DNA of 64,000 nucleotides from Larimichthys crocea (Eukaryota; Chordata; Actinopteri; Sciaenidae). Each line of letters starts with the position of its first letter. The stretch's first letter is position 1. Both the position numbers and the translations under genes were made by a program. Positions 11,801-22,800 of this stretch are shown one piece after another. Location: assembly GCF_000972845.2 (NCBI RefSeq), contig NC_040022.1:5796979-5860978 (forward strand), read 5' to 3'. The notes under the pieces are model-generated. The model searched no databases, was not told where the DNA came from, and was given only the letters and a program-made list of their open reading frames with translations.

Positions 11801-14548
11801 TTGTCAGTCAAAACAGGGGACGTTTTCATTGCTCTGTTTCTCATTTTAAAGGCTTATTTGACTGTTTTGACTGGAGGTGTTCCCATTCTTTTAGCCGCCT
11901 GTAAAATATGGTTCGTTGGGAACAGGAAACCCCCTGCGATTATTGTGGATTTATTGTGCATATTCTCACTCTCTCGCGTATTTTAACAGACCCAGTTGGT
12001 TGTGAAAGAACCACCGACCCCCATCGCGAGAGCTTTCGCTGCCTTTTTAACGGCTTCCGCACCCGCAGACAGTGCTAATGCCAATTAGCAGGTGCTAAAC
12101 GCTGACGCAGGATCAGATTTTGAAAGGCAGCAAGACCGGGCCTGGATCCCGTCTCATAACACCTGCTAATGAGCCAATCAGTTAAAGAGGCGACAGGGTT
12201 AACGGTGCAGTCATCTTCTCAATGAACCAATCCTGAGCTGCTCCCCCAAAAGAAATTCTTTCTTTTCTTCGACATGCAGCAGGCTTTGCATTTGTTGAGT
12301 GGAAGAATGGAAAGGGGGGACTCCAAAGAAAACACAAAAACAAAATAAGCTTTTCCCAAGCCTCGATGGAATGTAATGGGCATCCCAGAAAAGACACAGT
12401 AGTGGAGATTGTTCAAGGGAAGATTTATCAGCTGTTAATCAGCCGTCGTCCTGTTCAGCTGCTTATTAGCACAATATTATCCATGTATGACTATTTTTTA
12501 GGCTTTACCATAACTCATAATAATACTAGGAAGGAAACATATGAGATCCTTAAAGAGAAAGCCAGTTAGAGAGGCATGAATGACTGAATGAATAACAAGA
12601 TCATGACTGAACTTGAGACTTCTTCCTCAGGTAAAAAGCCTCTCAGGTTTATGAGTATAGATCGAGTGAGAATGCAGGTTTCATCTCTTTAATGTAAGTG
12701 CTATTTGAGTATTGAAGGAAGGCAGACAGCTCTGGAGAGGTCACATCTCTTTCCAGCAGCACTTGCTTTTATTCTCCGAGCTGTTTAAAGGTTATCCTCT
12801 TTTTACAGTCACTCCGTGCAGATTCCCCGCCATGCAGCGCACCTAAGCCTCATATTTTTGTGGTGGTACTCAGTGTAAGCAAGTAAAATCCTCTAATCAC
12901 ATACACTGATTACTAAAAAACTTAAAGAACGTGTAATTGGATGGAGAGTTTTGGAGGAGGCTATTAGGTCTGAAATTTAGCTTCTTTTTTTTAAGTTGTT
13001 TTGTTACACTTCCTGTATGTTTAGACCTGTTATATTAAACGTGCCATGAGATAACATGTTATGATTTGGCATTATATAAAGAAAAGTGAATTAAATAGAA
13101 TAAATTCACTACCAGGTATTGTCTTTGTAGCCAAAAAAATTATATAGCTTATTCCTCTATGCTATACACTCCTGCTGTCATAAATATTCATACACACTGA
13201 ATATTTATTATTCTGCAGCTGAAAATAGTCCCCTAACTACTTTGCCTTTTTTTTTAAAAATGGAAAAAAAATTCTTTTACCAATTTTTGAAAGAAAGATT
13301 TACATCTTCAGTGGGAAGCTGAAAGATGACTGTTGTTTTGAGTGTTTTATGGGTGTTTTGGGGGATGTATCCTTTGTATACAAATTTATTTTTAATTCTA
13401 ATAAGGGACTGGGAAGTTGTGCATAAAACGTGTGTTGTTTTCTTAAGTCATTTCATGTAGCTATTACACTGTTTCTCTCTCTCTCAATGCACTGCACTGA
13501 AAGAAGTATATTAAGAATGTTCAATTGCTTTATAATAGATCAGTAAAGTGCATAATGTTGGTTTTATCCCTCCAGGCCAGACATGATCTACTGAGTTAAT
13601 CTCACAAAACCTTTTAGATTTCGTCTGGCTTGCAAGTCTACGTGGCAAAGTATGTCCCAATGACACACACTCGAAATATTTCATGAGTCAAAGAGAGACT
13701 AAAATAGATATAGAGGAGTAGTAAGAGTAGTAAAGGCGGATATAGATCAAACATATGCAGTTACATACTTTCCTTATAGATTACAAACCTTATATTTACA
13801 GTACACTAAGATAGAAACCGTGTCAAACGGCTGTCAGCGCTGAATATTTGAGCCTCAGTTTGATAGTGTACATAAACATTTGTGATTACAGTCAAACTAA
13901 TACATACACTTTCAAGTAGATCTTGAATGGTTCCTATGCACTTCACATTCGTCTTACCACTGGGCCTCATGATCATAGTTTCTACATTCCTATGTCTAAT
14001 ACATCATGAGCCCATATAGGATTTGGCCTCACCTATCTCCTCTTGGCAGAGAAGTGTTCATCCTCCTCCAAGGTGATATATTGTTTTTGATCTCAAGCCC
14101 CAGAAATGTGCCTTTTACTATGAGCGAAAAGCTTGCACAATGCTGGAAAAAAAACACATGCTCTCAAGATCTCAGTAGAGTATCTTGATGTAATCAGCAG
14201 TGACGTTGATTGGCAGCAAGAGTACAACAGTGTGAAGCAGGAATGTATTCGGACTTGGATGAGAGCCTTATGTTAAGTTAGAATTTTTGTGCTGAATACA
14301 AAGCTCTGGCCTGTTATCACATATTAAATGTGTATTCATCAAGTGCAGTTAAGTTTGACAAAGCTTAGGGTCTGGTTAAATTATAATTGGATGTCACAAT
14401 ATTGACATTTTGTTTTTCTAAATCCATTAAACCTGACACACTACAATAATACTGGATTATCCAGCCCTAATTAATGTCTTGGTTACATCATGAAAACATT
14501 CACATGCTTCTGTTTATGACAAAAATAAAGAGCGAGTTTTAGGCTTAC
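8878..14548. other. Intron of ngfr (downstream of exon 5), no other gene seen
   Basis: Non-coding, largely AT-rich sequence between the juxtamembrane exon and the candidate next exon. The only feature picked out is the paired homeodomain/E-box motif at 12,084-12,170, in a GC-richer island (about 12,000-12,200). Open frames are short, lack family signatures and look like chance. Confidence 0.65.
12084..12170. promoter_or_regulatory. Inverted pair of homeodomain/E-box composite motifs
   Basis: ATTAGCAGGTG at 12,084-12,094 and its exact reverse complement CACCTGCTAAT at 12,160-12,170 face each other. Each joins a TAAT homeodomain core to a CAGGTG E-box. A further GCTAATGCCAATTAGC-type palindromic element overlaps the left copy. 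Position inside a long intron of a neural receptor gene suggests a transcriptional enhancer, but this rests on motif recognition only. Confidence 0.35.
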
Positions 14549-14793
14549 CTATCTGTTCTTGTGTGTGTGAGTGTGAGGGCTGAGCCTGGACTTCAGCCTG
14601 GGCCTGCTGCTGCTGCTGCTGCTGCTGCTGATGCTGCTGCTGATGCTGCTGATGCTGCTGCTCCTGCAGACTCTGGCTGTCCACCGAGATGCCGCTGTCG
14701 CTGTGCAGCTTCTCTCCCTCCGGCGTCACCATCTGGTTGTTTGTAGCCGCACGGTTATTAGCTGCCTGCTTGTTCTGTTTGCAGCTATTCCAC
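14549..14793 (-). CDS. ngfr: ngfr (p75NTR) exon 5: cytoplasmic juxtamembrane region with polyQ/H tract
   Basis: This exon encodes the part of p75NTR just inside the membrane. The acceptor is CCACAG before 14,793 and the donor is GTAAGC after 14,549. Its first base completes the Arg codon begun in exon 4, and it ends in phase 1 after 81 codons (residues about 270-350). The conserved block R-W-N-S-C-K-Q-N-K-Q, with the Cys that is palmitoylated in mammals, opens the exon. The conserved GEKLHSDSGISVDSQSL block follows. Then comes an unusual Gln/His-rich tract (residues about 312-334) with nine consecutive glutamines, followed by AQAEVQAQPSHSHTQEQI. Mammalian p75NTR has only a short DQQPHTQT-like segment there. 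The region lies between the membrane and the death domain and binds adaptors in the family. Assignment as ngfr is secure; which teleost paralog it is cannot be told. Confidence 0.95.
14604..14666 (-). repeat. ngfr: In-frame CAG/CAT trinucleotide repeat coding polyQ/H
   Basis: Nine uninterrupted CTG units on the plus strand (14,604-14,630) are followed by CTG units interrupted by ATG and one CTC. Read on the coding strand this is (CAG)9 preceded by CAG/CAT, that is Q with spaced H. All units are in the ngfr frame. Such a tract is expected to vary in length between individuals. Confidence 0.95.
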
Positions 14794-16578
14794 CTGTGGA
14801 AGTGGCATGTCAGATATGGAAGATAACGATCCACTCAGTATAATACAGTTATTTGATCCTACCTGAGTTTTAGATATTTGGATTTAGTTATTTAGTTATG
14901 GGCTATGGAGCAATAACTGATAAATGATAACAGCTTAAAATGATTGTTGTCAGATAGTGAAAGGCAAACAACCACTATTTAAAACTAAATCTACCTTCAT
15001 GAAGTTTTCTTTTCTTGAGTCTGCTCTAATCTAAGGTGCTCTGCTTAGCACTGAGTGCTTTTATTGAGGCCGGTCAGTTTGTACACAATGTAGTATTTCC
15101 GTTTTGTGTGGAAACTAGTATTAGGCTAATCTTAGCCTCTCTTTCCTGCTCTTTATTGGATTTGGGAAAATTTGTGCTCCAGACAACATTAGTGGCGATA
15201 GCATCACTGTTTGTCAAACACATCAGTCAACAGTTACATCCTAAAAGCATTTTTCCATGACCTTAAAAGTGAAAACACACTTTTTTTTGTACATACTAGA
15301 TAAGTAGGTTAACTAAGAAGACACTACACGGATTAACTAGTGAGGATGATTTTTGCCTAGAAAAGACTACATCTATTTGCACAATATCAGTATTTAGTAT
15401 ATCATCTTTACAAGGTGCTTTAAAAGAGGCTTGAAACATTATGAAGTCTAGGCGTGGACAGTGTTTTCAGCCAACTAATGGAGCTAACATTAGCTCAATT
15501 AATTAACTTCTGCTGATAAGATGCAAGTGCCAGTGACAGATGTCATTTCAGCCGGCAAAATCAATAGTTGCCAGCTAGAAATGCGGATCCTCCCTTTGTC
15601 TACCTCGATCCGAAATCAACAAGTATCAGAAATCTTTTATGACGTTCAGAGATGCAAGACAACGAATAGCCACGCTTTGCTGGCCCTCCACTGTACCCGA
15701 ATATTTTATAACTGTTTTAAACAGTATATTTTTTTCACTGTTTTAACTCCAGGGAATGTTTCTGGATCATGTTTGACTCTGAAACCAGCCAAGAAAAACT
15801 CTGCTGGAAGTCGAAAAGGCGGCAGCATGTGCAACACATCAGAAATGTCTTTTATTTCCATGTAAGTCATTGTAAAGTGCATATGTGCTGCATATTTGCA
15901 TAAGTATACAATAGAAAATAATATGGTGCCCATAAACCGTTCAGAAAGCATGAAAAAAAAGCTGTTCTTTAGAAGATGAATGGCTCATAAAAGAATGATT
16001 GAAATATTCATGAGATATTGAGTGGTACATTACAGTTAACACCTCTGAGTGTTTACTTTTAAAATATTGTCTGTTGAAGGAATTCACATAATTTGCAGTC
16101 TGTTTATGCATGATGACAAGTACATGAGGAGTTTAGCCAGATGTGTGCGTGACTACTAATAAATCAGACACTTGAATTTCCCCTGGTCTGCACTTTTTAA
16201 ACAATCAATGCCTCTAATGAGCTTGTTTACTTGTTTCAGATGTGTCTTACACTGGGCTCTCGTGTGGTTGTATGTACTTGTTAATGTAACCTCTGTGATG
16301 CATTAAGTGTTGACTTGTTTGTTGAAGAAAAACTCATTGTGGTACATGTGATTCTCTAAAACTAGGTCAAAACCACTATAAACCATGGCAGGCCTGAATA
16401 TTTCACCAATCATAATAGTGACATTTTTTAGCCCGGGGCAACATCTGTCACTTTATCCAACACAGACCACCATCTCTATCACAGTTCACCATTTTGTCCT
16501 AGATTATATTGTGACCGAGGTGCAAAACCTAATTGTGTTGATGTCTTTAACCACAAAGCATCTTTTCTACAAACTGAC
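14794..16578 (-). other. ngfr: ngfr intron 4
   Basis: An intron of about 1.8 kb bounded by GTCAGT (donor, minus strand at 16,578) and CCACAG (acceptor, ending at 14,794). No exon, RNA gene or named repeat was seen inside. It interrupts an arginine codon after its second base, between the transmembrane helix and the juxtamembrane region. Confidence 0.85.
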
Positions 16579-16819
16579 CTCTTAAAAACGATGTATGCCA
16601 CCAGGCCCACCACCACAGCAGCCAGGATGGAGCAGTAGATGGGGATGAGGTTTTCGTTGAGCCCATGGCCAAGGAAGCGAGGAGAGCCAGCACTGGACGT
16701 GGTCGTCTCTCCTCCTGGTAACGGGCTGTCGGAGCCCTCGGGGGAGAAGTAATTCGTGAAGGAGGGAGGAGACAGACCTATATCTGAGGTGGGGGCGAAA
16801 TATGTTGGGAGGAGAGGAT
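16579..16819 (-). CDS. ngfr: ngfr (p75NTR) exon 4: stalk and transmembrane helix
   Basis: This exon encodes the extracellular stalk and single membrane-spanning helix. The acceptor (CCATACAG) precedes 16,819 and the donor GTCAGT follows 16,579. Length is 241 bp, entering in phase 1 and leaving in phase 2, which fits both neighbours. The stalk (residues about 190-243) is rich in Pro, Ser, Thr and Gly, with a TTTSS run, as expected for the O-glycosylated stalk of this receptor. The transmembrane segment (about 246-267) reads ENLIPIYCSILAAVVVGLVA then YIVFKR. It is almost identical to mammalian p75NTR and includes the membrane Cys (about residue 251) known there to link receptor dimers, and an AxxxG packing motif (A-V-V-V-G). 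The near-identity of the helix against a freely diverged stalk is typical of the family. Confidence 0.97.
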
Positions 16820-16904
16820 CTGTATGGGAGAAAAACATAGAGAAAGGAGCATCGGTGAGAAATGAAACAAAAGTCTGCAGACATGGTAGCAACTCTGTGA
16901 GGCT

Positions 16905-17590
16905 CTACTGAGGCACAGTGGTGCTTTGAGTGAAACGCTAACATCAGTATATTAACATGATGTTTACAGCGGTGGAAAGAGTATGAATGCCACAGTGTAG
17001 ATATATTATTATTAGTAAAAGTCATGCATTCAACATTGTACTGTAAAAAAAATACATATTTTAGGAACAAAGTAAACTTAAAACACAAATAGTAAAAGTA
17101 CTCATTATTTTTGTTGATTATAATTTCTATTAATAATCAGAATCTGCATATAAATGAATTATTATTTTTTAAGTTACTCAAGTAAAGTTAGTCCCTCAGG
17201 TCATATTCGTCAGTGTAGTGTGCTACATACAAACCACAGCTGAGGCTGATGGGAGTTTTATTAGTTTTGCAGACATTTTGGCATGAATAAAAATTTGGTC
17301 CCACTGATGATTTAAGATGAAAAGTTAATGTAAGTTATTACAGTGCAAGTTATCCCTGAACATCTGTACCAAATTATTGTGCAATTCATCCAAATAGTTG
17401 CTGAGACATTTTGTTCAAAACCATAAATGTCAACCTCATTAGAAGAAAAGTCAGGACATGACCAAAGTTCATCAGATTCATCCTCTGGACACCATGAATG
17501 TACTAAATTTAATTATGTCTGGTAGTTGAGATATTTCAGTCTAGGACAAAGTGGTGGACCAGCAGACCAACATTACCATCCTATCATGAC
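16905..17590 (+). repeat. Nested fish repeats next to ngfr exon 4
   Basis: The outer element starts with GAGGCTCTACTGAGGCACAG, GTGGTGCTTTGAGTGAAACG and CTAACATCAG, and resumes at about 17,230 with ACCACAGCTGAGGCTGATGG. It continues through GACATTTTGTTCAAAACCAT, AATGTCAACCTCATTAG, TTCATCCTCTGGACACCATG and GATATTTCAGTCT to AAGTGGTGGACCAGCAGACC. I recognise this order as a very abundant unnamed percomorph repeat. It is split at about 16,967-17,220 by a second repeat of the AGTAAAAGTACTCATTAT type, so that one inserted later. Confidence 0.7.
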
Positions 17591-19996
17591 GAGACACTTT
17601 TATATCTTATCTCTGCAAGCTTGTTTCCTGAGATGTAGTCACCAAGTCCTCAACCAGATGTTTGATACACTGCACACATGCGGCAGCTGTTTCTTATAGA
17701 TGGGTTCTGGCTGAGCTGTTGTGCGCAGAAAGAAAAGGAATGTTTCTCAACAAGGGGGGGCAAATATCTGTCATCTTACCAGCCCACCCCACACAAGGCC
17801 GGAGCCCTGCACGCCAGGTCTCTTTTCACCATGTCCCCATCTATGTGGTCTCTGCACATTGCATGACATTAAGGCCATATGGATCTATGTAGAACAAAGT
17901 CTTGGGCTTTAGGGAGGTCATCACTTTGAGTGTAGCCTTTGCTGAGGCCAGAGAGGCAGGAAGGCTCTGTGCTACTGGATGGGTCTGGTTTCTATCAAAG
18001 CAAAGGCTGGAAAGAAGAGTAATTTTCATAAATTGTTCTATTTCCTCTTTCTTTGTGAGCTCCATTAATGATTCAGTGTAATTCCCCATGTTGCAGCAGC
18101 ACCATGCCCACTCTGACGACACAGTTTATCTATCAAATCACTCCTACAGCCCTGTCATATTATGCTTCTGTTTGAAAAAACACTGTCAGTAACACTGCAG
18201 TGATTCTGTCAGATGGTAGAAAAGCTCAGAGAGCTGTCTGCAGATTATTCCCTCCCTCGGGGTACGGTACAGCAGGCCAAGGAGAAGGCCTGTCCAGCCA
18301 AAACTAAAACTCCTCTGAGCTCAGCAGCCCGGTGGGGATGGAGAATGTGCAGCCAGGTTCAGATCTGAGACTGTAATTCCCAGCAGATCCTCGGGCTGCT
18401 CCTCATTAGCTTCATACTGGCGCTCACAGGATTAACCCTGTGGAGACCCCTGAGGCTTCCTTCAAGGCCAAAGACTGGGACGCTGTATCCTAAATACTTT
18501 AGGGGTCGTCCTGTTTTACAATTCTTCTCTTTCTGATGGATAAACTGATTGCTAACTGGTTGATTCAACTTTCACTCGGATGCAGTACACTTCCTCATTC
18601 AGTTTACCTTTGATAGAATTCACATACCTACTACATATATTAATATGCTCAAGTGTTTACAGCCTATTTCAAAAGGTATATACATTACTTACATTAATAC
18701 TTTTTCATTTACCTTCACTGATGAAGCAATGCAGACCATTTTCATTTTATTTGTCCAGGGTTTTCAACATTTCTGCCTCCTAAATTTCCCCCCAATTCAC
18801 TCGGGATGAATGAAACTTTCATTTGTGCTTCTCACAGCATTGAGAAATGACATTTTAATAATTCAGCAGCACTGTGTCTTTCCAGAAACTATGTCGTGGT
18901 TACTCTTGATAATCCACCGACCTCACTGCAAGTACTGGGGGGACATTGTTTTTTGCACACAAAAAAAAACATGTTGCTGTTTTTTTATTAATGTCATTTT
19001 TCCGCATACATTTATTTCACCTCCTTTTTGTTGGGGTGACAGCATAAATTTGGGAGCATAAATAAATGCTAAATTCATGTTCTCGGACACAAACAGAATT
19101 AGTTTGTTTCCCAAAAAATAAACAAAGAATCTCAGGAGGAAAATCTGATTAACTGATTGGTGTGACCATCAGTGACGTGGTCAGATGACAATCCGGAGAG
19201 AGAAAAAAAAAATCACCACCAAACGCTGTCTGCTCATATACTGTCTTTTCATTGACATGGCAGATAGTCAAGTTTCTCCACATTGATCTGTTGCATAATT
19301 TACACACGGTTACTCGCTTTAATAGTCCGATGGGACCTTGATGGGCAACTTATGTGGACACATTAGAAAAAACTTCTCTTGGTCGTCACGCATCCATGTT
19401 GGTCTGCGTGGTGATGACAGGGCATTCCTGCCTCCCGTGGGGGAGATTGGTTTACTGAAATGGCAGAAAATATCTTTCACGGACACAAAAATACAACACA
19501 TGTGCATGCCATACTTAGAAACACGGAAATAATGCAGAGGCCTATTTAAAGCGGCGCTATTGATTCAGATCTGTCTAAAGGGAGGGGAGCATTTAGAGGA
19601 GTGGAACATGGGTGTCTGTATTACAAGCATTTCTTGACCTTTCCTGGGATGTAGTCAGGTTTCCTCAGCCTCGCCATACATCATCCAGCTAATGCAGGGT
19701 TCGGCTAATGGTATTAGCAATGCAACACGAGCTCGCAAATAGAATAAATTGTGAATGGAAGGTGTGAAAGTGAGTGAAAGTGTCCAGACGGCCCAGCCTT
19801 ATATACAGTTTGTCAAAGAAGCTACGATGCTTACTCCCTTTCTTTTAGCACACTTGGCTATCAGTCATCCTGCAAGTGCCTTTCTTTGGGTGCAATGAAT
19901 GTCTCTGTGCAGACATGCATCAGTCGCACCTCAGGACTCGCTGTAAATTGTCTCATTCTGGGTCAAAACGAGAGCCACTCCTGGGAGTGTGCCTCA

Positions 19997-20030
19997 CATT
20001 ACACTGACTCTGTGTTGAGTCAGTGTAATG
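19997..20030. promoter_or_regulatory. Perfect hairpin: 14-base arms, 6-base loop, AP-1-type core
   Basis: CATTACACTGACTC (19,997-20,010) is separated by TGTGTT from its exact reverse complement GAGTCAGTGTAATG (20,017-20,030). The loop/right-arm junction contains TGAGTCA (20,016-20,022), the AP-1 consensus. The stem is too short for a microRNA precursor. It may be a dimeric transcription-factor site in the intron, or an insertion footprint. Confidence 0.4.
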
Positions 20031-20692
20031 CAGCTGAAGTACAGTAAACTACATCTTTATTGTAACTCCCCTCCTTTCTCTCTTTATTTCTCGGGTCTGA
20101 CGCAGAAAACACCCCTGGCTGTAGACCAAAGGATAAACCTGAGGCTCCAGAGGCTGCATACCTCAGCTGGAAACAGAATAGGACCTTAAAGGCGGCGGTG
20201 GAGCTTTAACTATTTCATTTTGGCTTCAGTGGGTTTAAAACACTCGTGAAACAAAATAAAACTAGCCCGGGATTTTATGGGCGTGAGGCCGTGTGTGCGG
20301 GGAGATGTGTTTATTAGCGGGGTGTGGACTAGGGAGGGAGAAAAAAAATTAAATTTTTATGAGCCATTGAGGGCTTTATGGTGAAGTTAACCCCAGGGTC
20401 TTGTGTGGAGGTTGATGTCCTGGCTGCTGGCTGTTCAGGGTGGAGATGAGCAACTATCAGGCGCAGCACATGTACAATGACCCTCTTTATCAGCCGCCAA
20501 ACACTCTCCCTCTGTCTCAGCTCAGCCTCTATCTCAATCTTCCTCTGTGTTTGTCGCCTGGCGCGCACACATCCATCAAACGCACACGTACTACAAATTA
20601 TTCAAGGGAGCGCTCTGTCTTCTGTTCGGGAGGGTTAATAGGGAGAGCGGAGGGGAAGGCAGACAGAGAGGCAGAGTGTTAGGAGAGAGTGA

Positions 20693-20695
<3 letters not shown>

Positions 20696-20737
<42 letters not shown>
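20696..20737 (+). repeat. Poly-G run of 42 bases
   Basis: Forty-two consecutive G after a GAGAGTGAGGA purine stretch, in ngfr intron 3. The surrounding 20,630-20,760 is strongly purine-biased. The length given is the assembled one and may not be exact. Confidence 0.9.
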
Positions 20738-20738
<1 letters not shown>

Positions 20739-22559
20739 GCAGATGAACAGAGAAGCTGCTGTAAAGTGCTCTGATTAGCAGGAGTAATTATACTGCAGCG
20801 GTGAAGGCGCTGAATGCACACTGGCCACCTTCCACCACTCCGCTAGCCCAGCCACTCGAGGGCTACTGTGGGAAGAGATAGAGGGAGCAAATGAGAAGAA
20901 GGGGGGAGGGAGGGAGATGAGCGGCGTAATGAAGAGAGAAGAAGTCTGCCTTTATCTGTTTTTCTAATCTTTCCGTCTCTTGTTCGTCGAGGGCAAACAC
21001 TCGAACAGACGCTCAACACTTCACGCTTAATGCAAATCTTCTCAACTGGAGATTGAACGGCAGCTTCCTACAAAAAGCTTTTCCGAGGCCAAGCGGGCGC
21101 TGACCTTCAATAAAAGATGCAGGAGGTGTTTTCAATTTCAGTTCAAAGAGCTTCACACATGTGCGGTGTCCGGAGTTTAATGAAAAATGCAGAAGTTGGA
21201 GCGCACTTGGCACGGTGGAAGAGCGTGCATGTGCCGTGTTATGTGCCTGCCATCAGCGCTATTGATTTTGGATGCTCATAAAGAGTGTTTGTGTGTCTGA
21301 AGCTGGAGAGGACTCGGCTTATGAGGAGGGTGTGTGTGTGTCCTGCAGTGGAGTGTGGGTGCTCATAGAGGTCATTCAGCGAAACCTGAGCATGAGCAGA
21401 AGAAATCCCAGGACTCATATCGACCCTCTCAGCATAGAATACCAGCACAGCACATATGCTGCAGCTCTCTCTATCTGTTTTCATCTCTATTTCTTTCTCT
21501 CCCTCTTTCTGCCTCTGTCATTGTATCGTGTAATTGACACTAGGTGACAGCTGGATATGAAGTAGGGACTTAGGGAGTTGAAAATATCCCCAATCATGTT
21601 TTTCTTTTTTTTTTTACCACGTGCGGGAGATAGAGAATGACAGCAGGAGAGGAATTAAAAAATATTTTCCTCCCATAAATAATACACAGACAGGAGGGGA
21701 ATTCCAGCGTGGCAGCTTCCTGTTTGCGGCAGAAAACATATCTATGTGCAGAGCTGTCACAGACCACCATGGAGGGCCTGGAAACATCATCACCACCACA
21801 TGTGACTGCAACTATTACCCACAGGCCCACTAGTGCTATATGAAAGGGTTCTGCTTTCAAACACTGCGTCCCACAAGGTCACTTATCGTGCCATCTCCAG
21901 TCGCCACCGTCACTGTTGCTACATAACTATTACTCAGGACAAGGCGGGTCAAAGGTGAGACCAGCAGCATGGGTGGGCAATAAATGGGCAGTATTGTGGC
22001 CTACTGTACATGAGATATAAGATTGATTTGATGGCTGTCAGTTGTGTCACGTTAGAGCCTCGCTGCTCTTTCAGAGTGGACATGGCTTCCTCTCTGAGAA
22101 ACAGTGTTGACTAGACCACATTTCTGCACAGCGTCTTTAGGGTTAAATATATGTGAAATCTGGAAAACCGTTTTTTAGTATCTCAGCATGTGGAATTTGG
22201 TACGCACACTTGCCTCCAAGACTCCAAAATCTTCTACAGAGCCTCCAACTTCAAACTTGTTGTATTATTCAGGAAATTTAAATACTGCATTTCCTCCCAT
22301 GTCCTATTCGGTATGATAAACAAATATCAACAAGCAAATATGTGCCTGAACTTTAGCTTGAGCTGGCACAGATGTGGACATCGCCTAAGCGCAATAAACA
22401 TTTGCTCATGCTCCAGAGTGAGAAGAAAGATAACAAATATGTTTTTTTTTTTTGCATAATCTTTTCATTCCAATCATGTAAAATTGTAAACAAGACTAAG
22501 AGTCGGGCCACGTCAGCAGCTGTGAAGCTGTAAATAGACGCAGCACTTCTCTGAGTTAA

Positions 22560-22800
22560 ATGCAAACATCAGCATGCTAATACACTCAAATGATAACAGG
22601 CTGATGTTTATTGGTTAGCATGTTCACCATTGTTGTTTAGCGTGTCAGCAGATGGCTGAGGCTGATGTGAATGTGGTTAGTTTGGTCTTAGATTTTGACC
22701 TGATGTTGGCACTGGATCAAGCATTTGGATCATCATGAATGTGTGGACCAATTTTAATTTCAGCCCATCTGATAGTTGAAGCATTTCACTTGAAAAACAG
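22560..22800 (+). repeat. Degenerate copy of the abundant fish repeat seen at 16,905
   Basis: Contains AACATCAGCATGCTAATACA, GCTGATGTTTATTGGTTAGC, ATGTTCACCATTGTTGTTTA, GCTGAGGCTGATGTGAATGT and GATTTTGACCTGATGTTGGC, in the order of the same repeat family. It ends near a GATAGTTGAAGCATTTCACT stretch. Non-coding. Confidence 0.65.

Noticed and set aside
14561..14746. Plus-strand frame with polyalanine
   Set aside because: It is the antisense reading of the CAG repeat in ngfr exon 5, where the minus-strand frame has clear homology.
19997..20030. microRNA precursor
   Set aside because: The stem is only 14 base pairs with a 6-base loop, too short for Drosha/Dicer processing.
20591..20821. Proline-rich minus-strand frame
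   Set aside because: It is produced by translating the 42-base G run on the opposite strand. It is an artefact of low complexity.
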